In this document: positions 1 to 9,563 of the stretch, piece after piece
Layout of the letters: every line of letters begins with the position of its first letter
Position numbering within the stretch: position 1 is the first letter of the stretch
From: Xylona heveae TC161
Taxonomy: Eukaryota > Ascomycota > Xylonomycetes > Xylonales > Xylonaceae
Direction: 5' to 3'
NCBI RefSeq assembly: GCF_001619985.1
Contig: NW_017264203.1
Location: 310,001 to 374,000 of the forward strand
Length of the DNA stretch: 64,000 nucleotides
Made by a program: the position numbers and the translations under genes
Notes under the pieces: generated by a model
Told to the model about the DNA's origin: nothing
The model's database searches: none
Seen by the model: only the letters and a program-made list of their open reading frames with translations

Positions 1-672
1 AAGTACATTATCGGGACCGTGCCGCACCCTTACACTTTGCTCTCCCTTGCCTTCCAGCGCGAACAAAAGGATATCACGACACGCTTTGTCCGCCGCGACA
101 CGGACCGCGACGTGTGGCTCATGAAAGTCACAAAGGAACTCACCAAGGCCGGCGGCACGGGCTCTTCGCGCGTGGTACACTTTAAAGACTCCGTCGCCAG
201 TACCTGGGGCGCCGCGCATTCGTACTGGTTAACTGGCGACACCATGCCCATGGATTCAGACTCGGCATCTTTGACCGCGGACGTCGATTGGCATTTTGGC
301 TTTGTATTGCCGCGTCCAGGCGAATACGTCGACGCAGGCACCTCTGAGACTCCCGTGCCCGGCCCAGAGCGCCGACCGCAGCCCCCCAAGCCCAAAATCC
401 CCCCACCATCGACCGAGGAGCTGGCTAAAGAAAAGGCCATGCTCGCCGCCGCCAGACAAGTGCTCAAGAGCAATGATAAGAAACTCGAAGCCGTCAAGGC
501 CATGGTCGAAGCGTGGAACTTGGCCGATGCAGAGGCCTGGCGGTTCGCCAGAGCTTTTGCCGCGCGGGCGAATGTCGAACGGGCCAAATGGGAAGAAGAC
601 GAAAAGAACTTTGCCGGTACAGAGAGCAGAGGTATCGGCTGGGGAAGATGGTTTGATCGAAGGACGCAATAA
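1..672 (+). CDS. 3' part of an unrecognised protein gene (5' end outside window)
   Basis: The frame is open from base 1 (Lys-Tyr-Ile-Ile-Gly...) to a TAA at 670-672, about 223 residues, so the start lies upstream. I do not recognise the family. The visible part has a mixed globular segment (about residues 1-110, rich in Trp, Thr and charged residues), then a Pro-rich linker (several PPKP/PPP runs), then a charged, Ala/Glu/Lys-rich probable helix of about 70 residues and a short Gly/Trp-containing tail. No membrane segment is visible. A minus-strand frame overlaps the whole stretch but is a composition shadow. Confidence in coding is fair because the frame runs open from the edge and ends at the drop into AT-rich, low-complexity DNA. 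Confidence 0.6.
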   Translation, partial: KYIIGTVPHPYTLLSLAFQREQKDITTRFVRRDTDRDVWLMKVTKELTKAGGTGSSRVVHFKDSVASTWGAAHSYWLTGDTMPMDSDSASLTADVDWHFGFVLPRPGEYVDAGTSETPVPGPERRPQPPKPKIPPPSTEELAKEKAMLAAARQVLKSNDKKLEAVKAMVEAWNLADAEAWRFARAFAARANVERAKWEEDEKNFAGTESRGIGWGRWFDRRTQ

Positions 673-956
673 GTCTTAGGCGTCTTTTGTCTCCCCCTGT
701 TGCCATATATTTCTTTACTCTTTCCCACCTGTAAAGGTTTCTAATTGCGATCACACCAAATTGGCCCAATGTGTTTCATTGGACAAAGACACAGGTGGGG
801 CACCGGTTTCGCGTGCCATTTTTGAATTCGGTTTGCATTTCTTTCTTCTTATACTTCTTGGATCGGAGTCGGAGTTATCATCATCATTATTCATTTATCG
901 ATTTACTATATTCTATTATTCTATCATTTCTATTATTACCATTACTTCTGTTATGA

Positions 957-981
957 TTATTATTATTATTATCATCATTAT
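957..981. repeat. ATT trinucleotide microsatellite
   Basis: A short run of ATT/ATC units in the intergenic spacer between two convergent genes. Confidence 0.7.
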
Positions 982-1050
982 CCCTATGATGGCTCTTCTC
1001 ACCGTCTATATCAAAGCCAACTTTTTTTTTCCTTTTACGTATTCTGGATT

Positions 1051-1066
1051 CCCCCCCCCCCCCCCC
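1051..1066. repeat. Poly-C homopolymer, 16 bases
   Basis: Sixteen consecutive C residues, following a T-rich run at 1021-1030. G/C homopolymers this long are rare in fungal nuclear DNA. The exact length may carry assembly error. Confidence 0.8.
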
Positions 1067-1599
1067 TTTATCTCCTTGTCCTGCTTCTCTCATCTTTATT
1101 TTTCCTTTTTCTTTTCTTTTTTTTCTTTTCACTGGTCATTATCTATACTCCACGATCTAATTTAATCATCAAATATAACTCTACATTTCAGCACATTATA
1201 TATTCACATTTTATACAAATCCCGTTACCATCATCTAAAAGGTATTAGTTCAGATTGTATGTGATGTCCAGATGTAATATCACTTCCATCGAAGCGCTGC
1301 TAGTCATGATAGACACTGGCATTTCAGACACAAGTAAATTGCGTACAAGTCTCTTGCTATCTGACTCACTGACTCTGACTTACAGACTCGGGCTCTGACT
1401 CGGACTCACTGGCTTACAAACAAATAGGAGAAAAGGAGGGGAAAGAAAGAAAAGGGGACTCTGCGTGCTGGTACCTAACGCGAGTAAGAAAAGACAAAAT
1501 TAAACTTCAAGAATAAACGGTGAAATTAAATCAAAATAGAACGCCAGGGTTTAACAAAAATGAAAGAAGGGGGGTAAAAAATAGGAGAAGAAAAAGAAC

Positions 1600-1625
1600 A
1601 TCACCACCACCACCACCACCACCAC
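1600..1625. repeat. CAC trinucleotide microsatellite
   Basis: About nine tandem CAC units lie a few bases beyond the stop codon of the minus-strand HMG-box gene, so they would be GTG repeats in its 3' UTR. Confidence 0.75.
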
Positions 1626-1640
1626 AACGTATATCTCTAC

Positions 1641-4600
1641 TCAAGGCGCATCGACAACGCCAGAACTGGCGATTCCTCTAACCCACTCGCCGACTTCGAA
1701 TCCAAGTCTACGCATCCACCAACTGTCTTTGACTTTATTAACTTGTTCTTCTTCCTCCTTTTCGCCAGACGATTCCGTTTCCGATTCCGCTGGGACTGCG
1801 CTCTGCGTCTCAATTGCGGCTGTGGATGTGGTTGGGGCTGCAGCAGTAGCAGTAGTAGTAGCAGTAGCAGTAGTAGTATAAATGGTGGAGGGACTAGACT
1901 GGGTAGTAGTACTCAAGGTGCCGCGCTCGACGCGCACAATGATGATGCGTGCTTCGGGACGGATTTCGACGCCGATTCCAGGACTTAGGCTGAGACTGGA
2001 GCTGGGGCTGTGGTTTGAGCCTGGGCCTGCGCCTGCGCCACTGCTTGGGATTGATGCCGACTCAGGAAGAGGAGTAGAAGAAGAAGAAGCAGGAGCAGGA
2101 GCAGCAGCTCCGGAAGAAGGAGTAGGGCTGCCCGCTGAAGCTTGGTCCCGATTACGGTTCACGAGTCGAGCTTTTTGGTTATTTGGTATTGGCGACGCTG
2201 CAGCACTTGGTGATATATCTGTGGGGGGCGTCGTTTTACTTGCTACTAAAGGTCTTGGTGGTGACGGTGTAGTAGAAGATTGTGATCCCAGTGAGCGCGA
2301 TGGCGATGGCGAGGGAGCGTTGCTTTCTCTTCTCGTCGAATTGGACTTGTTTCGATCACTCTTGATAATCTCACTATTTCCTTCCTTCTTTTTAGAGTTT
2401 CCAAGGTCGGTGGCATGGTGTCCCTCATGCTGCGGTTGCTTTCGTCCCTCAGTCTCGGAGAGCACCTTGGTCTGCAGCCCTTTTTGGGGTTGAGACTCTT
2501 GAATATCTCCGCCTCGGTTCGTCTCTGTATTTGCGCCTCCCTGTTCGCTCGGCACAAAGTCTGCTGAGCTGGACCTTCGATGCGTAATCACTGGGGTCAC
2601 TGGACTCATGGCCGTCGCTGATGAGCCGCCCACTTCTTTGACATATATAGTCAAGTCCGGCCCAACGATTCCCCGCCACAAAGTTGCCATCCATTGCCAG
2701 TGATCGACTGGGGCATAGGCGTCGGCAATTGGGATGCGAATGGCTGCTGCGTCAGAATGGGCAAGCATGTAATTCGTCACCAGCGTCACAGGCATCGCAG
2801 ACCCAGACAACTTTTGAACCGGAGCCGCTGTCGATGCCGGCCTTGCTGTTCCAGTTTCCTGCGCCAATGTTTGGTCTCCCGGTCGTGATGTTATGTATTT
2901 GACAATATCGGCAGAACGCGCATGCCACCGCTTGATGCAGTCAAGGTATTCCACCAACGAGTCAGACGATTTAGGTTCTGACGAATTTGCTGCCCTGGAC
3001 TGATTGGGATTTGTCACGTCCACAGGGTCCGAGTGTGGAGCTTTGCTCTGGTCAGAGGCATCCATTTGGTTGGTGTCCAGTTTCTTCTCTTTCAATGCCT
3101 CTCTAGCAGTGCCCGGTACCTTTTTCTTGGAGCCCTTTTCAATCCCGGTCTTGTGTATTGGTTCACCATCCGATCCAATGCCATCCATGTAGCCGTCAGA
3201 CTCCCCTCGTACGATTTGCACTGCACACTCACCACCTCGAATCAAAAACTCTTCAAGTGACTGCACAATCGTGTTCAGCACAACGCCTGGTGCGCCTTCC
3301 ACGGCGACAATTGCACCGCGAATCCTATACGTTGGAGAGGTGGATCCTCGTTGGCCGGGCATCGCAAGCGGCGGGCTGATCTTGTGTAGAACTTTGATCT
3401 TATTCGTGGTTGGGATAGTCGTGACCATGGCTTCAATGGTATTACGTGCTTGCTGTGCTTGGTTCATCTGCTGCATATTCTGAGGGGACGCCGCTTCCAT
3501 GGACATTTGAAAACCTCCATGGCTGCCGGACCGAGCATGGCCCAAAACATGGGATTGAGGGCGCATCTGAGAAGCGTGAATAGGAGTCACCGCTGGGATG
3601 AGAGGCGGCGAGCGCTGATACTGAAATTGAGGAGGCGCCAGATGGTGAGGGAATGGAGTGTGCACGTGGGGATGGGTAGGAGTGTGGGAATGCTGGGAGT
3701 ATGAATGTGTGTGTGAAAGAGAAAGAGGGTGAGCTGCAGCTCCTGGACGGCGGTTATGGTGAAGAATGCTGAGTGGGTGGTACCGCGAAGCTGCATTTAC
3801 CGGTGATGAATTAGATGTGAGATAGGCGGCTCTAGTGGCCGATCCGGGCGGAAGAAAATTCTTTTGGTACGGAGAATAAGACTGCTGAGGAGAGTGTGCT
3901 TGCGATGGAACAAGATGAGGCCGAGACGGCGGCGACTGGGATGGATGATCAGTCTGTAGAGGCGGAAGAATGAGTGAGGGATCATGTCGTTGCGGGCGTG
4001 GCGGTGGTCCCATCAATCGAGGCGACGCTGAGCCTAAAATCTCTGCACGAGACAGAGATCCCCGACGATTTTGCTCTCCGCGGTGCAATAACGGTACTAA
4101 AGTTGATACCCTAGGACTAGCTGTTTCAGAATCAGGATTCGATCTTGGATGCGGCTCCCCAACAGCATCTGAACTGCCCTGGCCGCTGCTGAGGCTGCTG
4201 CTGACGTGCTCGATACGGCGTCGTTTAAAGACAGGGGAAACTGAGAGACGTGATTCTTCTTCTTGAATATCTCGTTGTCTGACCATGCCTCTCACCTCAG
4301 AATGCTGATCATGTTGCTCCTGCCGAGGTTGCATGAATACAGCAGCAGCTCGGTGGCGATGGTGCTGCGGAGAGGAATGGATCGGTGTAGAAGGGGCCAT
4401 GACGGGCGGTAAACGCGGAATGCCTTCTATCCCTAACCCAATACTTTCAGATTGCCCTTGTACATGAGCAGCAGCGCCGCTCGAGTCAGATAGAACAAGT
4501 CCCTGGAGATGTGCGGACGTAGGAGTAGGTATTGCAGGTGTCTCTGGAACCGAAGCAGTCCCCTTAGGAGTAAAGGGAGTATTTGGAGTATGAGGGGTAA

Positions 4601-6018
4601 TAATAGCCCGTCCGCCGCATTTGAGACAGCGACCCGTATCTCCCAGAGTCAACGTCGTAGAGTTCGTTGATGCACCGCTGACACTATTTCCTCTACCGTT
4701 TCTCCGGGGCTGGTATCTATAGTCTGGATATTGCTGCTGATGACGAGCCTTTTCTTCCTACATGTACACTTCTTGTCAGAATCAAACCCTATATTCAAGT
4801 TCAATTTATGACGGGAGGAATCCAAAAAGCTGAAAATCTTCAAGCTCCCCGATATCTTTTTCAACAAGACTTTTCAACAAGTCCTTTTGCGTACCTCAGC
4901 CAACGCCTTCCAGGCGTTCTTTACTTCGGGACTCTGTGACCGCCAGTGCTCGCCGATGATTTTTGAAATCTCAGGATTGGACAGGCCAGGATTTTGTGCT
5001 ATGATACCGGCCTGGAAATGTTGACGATAAAGGATGAAAGCTGTAAAGAGTGAGATGAGTAATTTGAGTCATTAATCTTTCTGTGAAGGAAAAGTGCTTT
5101 CTTTAGGGTTTGATGGGATAACGTCGAACAAAGAGATTCGGCATAGTATGGCTATGCACAGAGCGCTAAAAGCAATATCGCGCGGCCTTCCGTAAATAGC
5201 GTACCAGCCAAACAAAAAAAAAACAAAAACAGATGCACCTGCATCAGGCAAGGGAATATGAAATTATAAAACTGACGTATGCGGTAACCCAAGTAACAAC
5301 GAATAGATAAATCGCCAATATTGCTGCGCTTTTGCTTGAATAAAACGTGCCTTGAAACAAACAGAAGAGCTCAGGCTAACTTACCATTCCGCGGCCGTGG
5401 AATTTTCGGATCCGGTTGGCATAAACACATGGTCATCGACGGTGTATTACCTCCAAAAGCATTGCCTGTGTCAACTCCTCCGATCGGGTGCCCTGTTGCA
5501 GGCTTCACGACTGACATTCTTTGCGTTTGGAGAATAGAAGGGGTAGTACGACCTGGGCTTCCACCTTGCAGCTCCTCAGATCCAGGAAAATGACTCGAGT
5601 CTTGACCATATCCATAGCTGCGCAGTTCATCCACAATTCCCTCCTCGTGAGTGAGTAGCGCAAAGCCCCTAGGAGGAAGGGATGATCCATTCGGAAACCC
5701 AGTGCCCGTCGTTCCGTGGCTGGGGATGCCGCGTTGAAGACTTTTATGGCCCGGGTAATTTCCTGAAGGGCTTCGCGGATGGTCCACGGTGGAAATATGT
5801 CTGTCTCTCGCTGACTTCGATGAGGGTGAAGCAACTGATGCCGAGGTAGGCCGAATCAGCGAGTAATTCGATGGCCGCGGCGATGGCAAGCCTCTCACGG
5901 AAGCCGATGTAGTAACAGTTGTGGTTGCCATCGTGGCTGGTAATGAAATTTCTCGAATACTCTGTTTATGCGCTTGAACTCTTCCTGGATGAGATAAGAG
6001 GCCCTTGTTCATTTTCAA
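1641..6018 (-). CDS. HMG-box transcription factor, 1298 aa (Ste11/PaHMG5-like)
   Basis: Three exons on the minus strand join in frame: 6018-5385, 5040-4895 and 4757-1641. Intron 1 (344 nt) interrupts codon 212 and intron 2 (137 nt) falls between codons 260 and 261. Together they rebuild one MATA/SOX-type HMG box at about residues 204-277: PKIPRPRNAFILYR, then NPEISKIIGEHW, then a basic end. Such boxes bind and bend DNA in the nucleus. A CLKCGGR (CxxC) motif follows at about 304-307. The rest is long, Ser/Pro/His-rich disorder broken by two ordered blocks: about 700-760 (VLHKISPPL, RGAIVAVEG) and 915-980 (DHWQWMATLWRG), which look like one conserved domain split by a disordered insert. The start at 6018 is the first in-frame ATG; MATTTV at 5931 is an alternative. 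The family resembles regulators of mating and development such as S. pombe Ste11 and Podospora PaHMG5, but the exact orthology is inferred. A 2.2 kb upstream region suits a regulated gene. Confidence 0.85.
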
Positions 6019-8263
6019 AAGATTGAGGCTTGCAGAATAATTGCAACGGGGCGTAATTGACGTGTCGCAGCGTCATCACACTCTCCGCCTGTAACGCAAC
6101 TCGTCCAAGACAATACCTTTTATGATAATTGCCAGCACAGCGCGATAGCTAGTTCATATCATGTCCATGGTCAAACCCGAAATTGTGGTTCAGGGCACGA
6201 ACCAAGGTCAAAAGAACTCGGGAGAGAATGTGCTTCCTTATTCTGTGTTGTTTGTTTAAGTCGCTGCAGGGATAGATTGGGCCTCTAGAGATCTAGAGGG
6301 GGGGAGGGTGGTGAACAGGAGATATGTGCACACTCTGTTTATCAGAGAATTTGAGAAAGCAAGGTCACAAGCAAAGGAGAAGAAGATCATTCAGGTATGA
6401 TAACCGTTGCAATCAACTGAAGGCGCGTTCTTCATCAGGCCAAACAATGGTAAGGGGCGGAAAAGCGGAAAATGTGATAGATGAGATATTGAGGGATTGA
6501 GAAAAAGTGATAAACATCAGGAGCAAATTCAAATTATTCCGCCAACAGGAAGAGACAGTAATTGTGGCAATTACCAGATCCAGAAGTGACAAATGGCAGG
6601 CATATTAACGAGTTTCTTTGTTCTTTGTCCATGCAGGCATGCTTGCGTGCATCCGCCCTACCCCATACATAGTCCGATTCATCCATCCGGTCATTTTTCG
6701 CCTTTTGGGGGTTTCTTTCATACAAGCGTTGTTCTTGAATGTCGGATAGTCCTGGCCGTCCCACTTTGCCATTCAAACCACTGATTGTTGTGCCCGTCAA
6801 GTCATTGACTTATTTGTTCATTGTGTTCTTAGTCAACGTGAGAGTTGGCGAATAGATTCATGTCTATCGCATTCAAACCAGTAGTTCGAGAAACCAGTTC
6901 ATCGGAGAAGTTATTGGCGTTTTTAGGCCTAATGATCCTTATTCAAGTGCTTCGGATCACTCCGAAGACAATGACCATGACAGGTCTAACAGATTTCTTT
7001 GTTGATCCCCTGCGTGAGCGGGAAGCGCATTGAAGTGGCGAGTGATCTTCAGGCGTACGGCCGTGGAGTGAATCCATTGACTGAATGATCGACTGGTCCG
7101 GTGACCGTGCAAAAAGACAACGCCAACAATTCGATGGTATATGCAATTGTTCCCAGCGTTGCGGCTGTATGGCCCGGCTTAGATCTGGCGGTTTCAATGA
7201 GACGGCGAGAAACTGGTGAAAGCCCCTATCCTGTTGAGGTTAAAAGCAGCCAGCTCATTGTCAGACGCCCTGCTGCACTCGGTCGAGCCAAGGCACCACA
7301 AACCGTTGAGGCAGGCATGGTGGTTTAAGACAACAAGGTTCCATTCCCGAGCAGAGCAGGGTAGCATATCACAGTCGACCAGTCGACTCTGTCCTAGCCC
7401 GCTGATTGGATTCAATTTTCTTTGTTCTTCTTGCTCAACACCACTGCCGTCGTTCAGCAGGGCAGGGATGGGGGAGATTTCTTTGTTCTCGTCGTTTGAG
7501 AAACTAAGCGCGGGGTTAGTTGACCGGGGGAGGAATAAACCCCTTTGGGGTGATCAACGTTTCCCTGGGTACGAGCGGCGCAGTTTGCCAATAGAGAAAG
7601 AAGCGATTAGTTTCCTCGGTTCAACGGGTCCCCCTGTCGAGCCGCGCCCGGAACCAAACGAAACTCATTCGGCAACTTTACCTATTCTTGGAGTCAACAA
7701 CGGAATAAGACACAATTTCTGAGGAGATGGCCATTCACATGATTTTGTTTCTTTTCTACGATATTTCTCGCTCTTAATTACATATATAGCTGATAAGTCG
7801 GGATAACAATCTCGATATGCAATCGAGAAGAGAATGATGTAGAAGAGGAAATAGAATAAAGAAATCGAAGAAAAGGTACATTCGTATAGAGAGTGCCTCT
7901 ATGACACCTTCCCTGCCGAGGGAAAGAGATTCTTTATGAATGAAAAATAGACGAGAAATAAAATAAAAAAGAAAACAAAAGAAAAAGGGGGGGGAGGAGC
8001 CTAAGATGCTCGCACAATGAATATCCAACTTGCTTTGGTGCTAGAATGCCTGCTGATGAGATTAAAGGTAAAACGCCGCGCTGAAACATACGCCAGAGAG
8101 GATATCAAGATGCCGGAGATGTTTAAAATGCCAGGGATACTGCGGTGAACATGCGAGCCGAATCTATGGCAAGGCGCCTTCAGTCCTCCTCAGAATAAAA
8201 GAACGAGCATCGACAGACAATACTTTCGATAATTTCAACCATGTACAAGGCCCAGAGTCATGT
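6019..8263. other. Long non-coding region upstream of the HMG-box gene
   Basis: Apart from short frames without codon bias I see no gene in these 2.2 kb. It must hold the promoter and probably a long 5' leader of the HMG-box gene, plus the 3' UTR of the SGNH-like gene. It contains an 18 bp inverted repeat at 6282-6299, a G-rich run just after it, and a tandem CAGTCGAC pair near 7371-7387. Confidence 0.5.
6282..6299. promoter_or_regulatory. Inverted repeat with 8 bp arms upstream of the HMG-box gene
   Basis: CCTCTAGA, two spacer bases, then TCTAGAGG: perfect 8 bp arms about 265-280 bp upstream of the proposed start codon. It could be a dimer-binding site or a leader hairpin. No known fungal consensus was matched. 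Confidence 0.35.
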
Positions 8264-9563
8264 TTACATCCTCTTAAGCTTCGCATCGAATAGAGCGTCA
8301 ACGTCCTTGGACATGACCTCTGCGAGCTTTTGGTGTGCGGCTCCTGTCAGTTGAGTTTCGTCCCTGCAAAAGAAGGCGCGTTAGCACTCGGCCCGATTCA
8401 AAAAGACGTGGTGAATTTCACAACCGCACATACCAAAACAGGTACTTCTCTGGATTGTCGCACTTCTTCTTTTTTCGCAAGGAGAGCACGTTGGTGGCAT
8501 TGTTGTGTCGGCCTACGGACAAGCAGGGCTCGAGAGCTTCGTCCCATTCGGGATCGCCTTTGCCTCGACCAGTCATGTCCGATTCGCCGCGCCACCACAT
8601 GTAGTAGTCGCGCATGTAAGCGACAAGCCACTCATTGGTATCAAAAATGAAGACTCGGCCGCCATTCCACTTGCGCGAGCGCTCTGCGAGATTCTTGTTC
8701 CAGCGAGTGGTCAAAGAAATCGCGCGCCGCTGCTCTTCGGCGGCAACGTCCGAGCCTTCACAAATGCCCGTGACATTTGTTCGCACGGCCTTCCAGGCCG
8801 GGAGCAGAGTGGGATCAATAGCCTGGGGCATAATGGCCTTGACAGGGCCGTCCCATTCTTTGGCGATGATGTCGAGAGACTCAAAAATGACGTCAATGCT
8901 GTTGTCAATTGCCATCTCAGCCGGGCCGTCGTCCCACGATGAGAAATGCCAAATGTCCCAAATGCCAAAAAAGAGTGCAAAGACGGTAGAATTCCGCTCG
9001 TCGACCAACTTTTCCGGTGCAGCGGACAGAAATGTCTCCCTCACGCTGAGCCAGTGCTCGACTTGCGACTTGAGGTCGGGAACTTGTTCCGCAGTGGTAT
9101 CGTTTGTGTACCGCAATCGCATCAATCGGTCATTGTCAACTACCGCGCCGTCGTAGGAATTGTTATAGTATGAATCAGCCAAAGCACGCGCATAGTTGTC
9201 GTGTTGAGCGTGAAGCTAGAGCACCTTGTCAGCAAAGTCCCTTGCCCTTGATTCTCTCGTATTCCTCCAAAATGGTCATGGTTTTTGAGAAATGGGCGCA
9301 CGAACCGATGATGACAGCCATTGAGTCCAGACTTTGCCTCTCTTTGCATCCGTCGGAGAGATGGGGCCCTCGAGTGGCGCTTTCATGGGGTAGACCCCAT
9401 CATCGCTCCAAGCGTCGCCAAAGACGACAAGACGTCGAGGCTGACCGGTCCAAAGTCGTTGTGCACGCGCCGGGACTTTCAGCGAAGGGAGAACCCAGGC
9501 AATATAGAGAGCACAACAGAATGCTGCTCCTATTAGAGCGTAAAAACGAGTGAAGAAGCGCAT
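8264..9563 (-). CDS. SGNH/GDSL-hydrolase-like membrane protein lacking the nucleophile Ser, 379 aa
   Basis: Exons 9563-9306, 9215-8434 and 8363-8264 join in frame (introns 90 and 70 nt, phases 0 and 2). The protein starts with a signal anchor (about residues 7-28), which puts the rest in the secretory lumen or outside. Block I of the SGNH fold reads LVVFGDAWSDDG, where active members have GDS: the nucleophile position is Ala, read directly from a GCT codon. The C-terminal block (WDETQLTGAAHQ) keeps an Asp and a His spaced much like the catalytic Asp-His pair. The middle holds IWDIWHFSSW and several Asn-X-Ser/Thr sites. It resembles the fungal branch of GDSL acetylesterases. With Ala at the nucleophile it may be a non-enzymatic relative or use another residue. 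The exon 1 donor (GTTCGT) is weak but is needed for the frame. Confidence 0.85.

Larger units (their letters stand above)
673..1640. other. Intergenic, low-complexity and pyrimidine-rich stretch
   Basis: This lies between two convergent genes. It holds long T and CT runs, an ATT triplet repeat, a 16-base C homopolymer and, next to the stop of the HMG-box gene, a CAC triplet repeat. No credible reading frame or RNA gene is seen. It is presumably the two 3' UTRs plus spacer. Confidence 0.6.

Noticed and set aside
7216-7722. Plus-strand 168-codon frame upstream of the HMG-box gene
   Set aside because: It has no family likeness, no splice context and mixed codon use; it lies in an otherwise non-coding promoter region.
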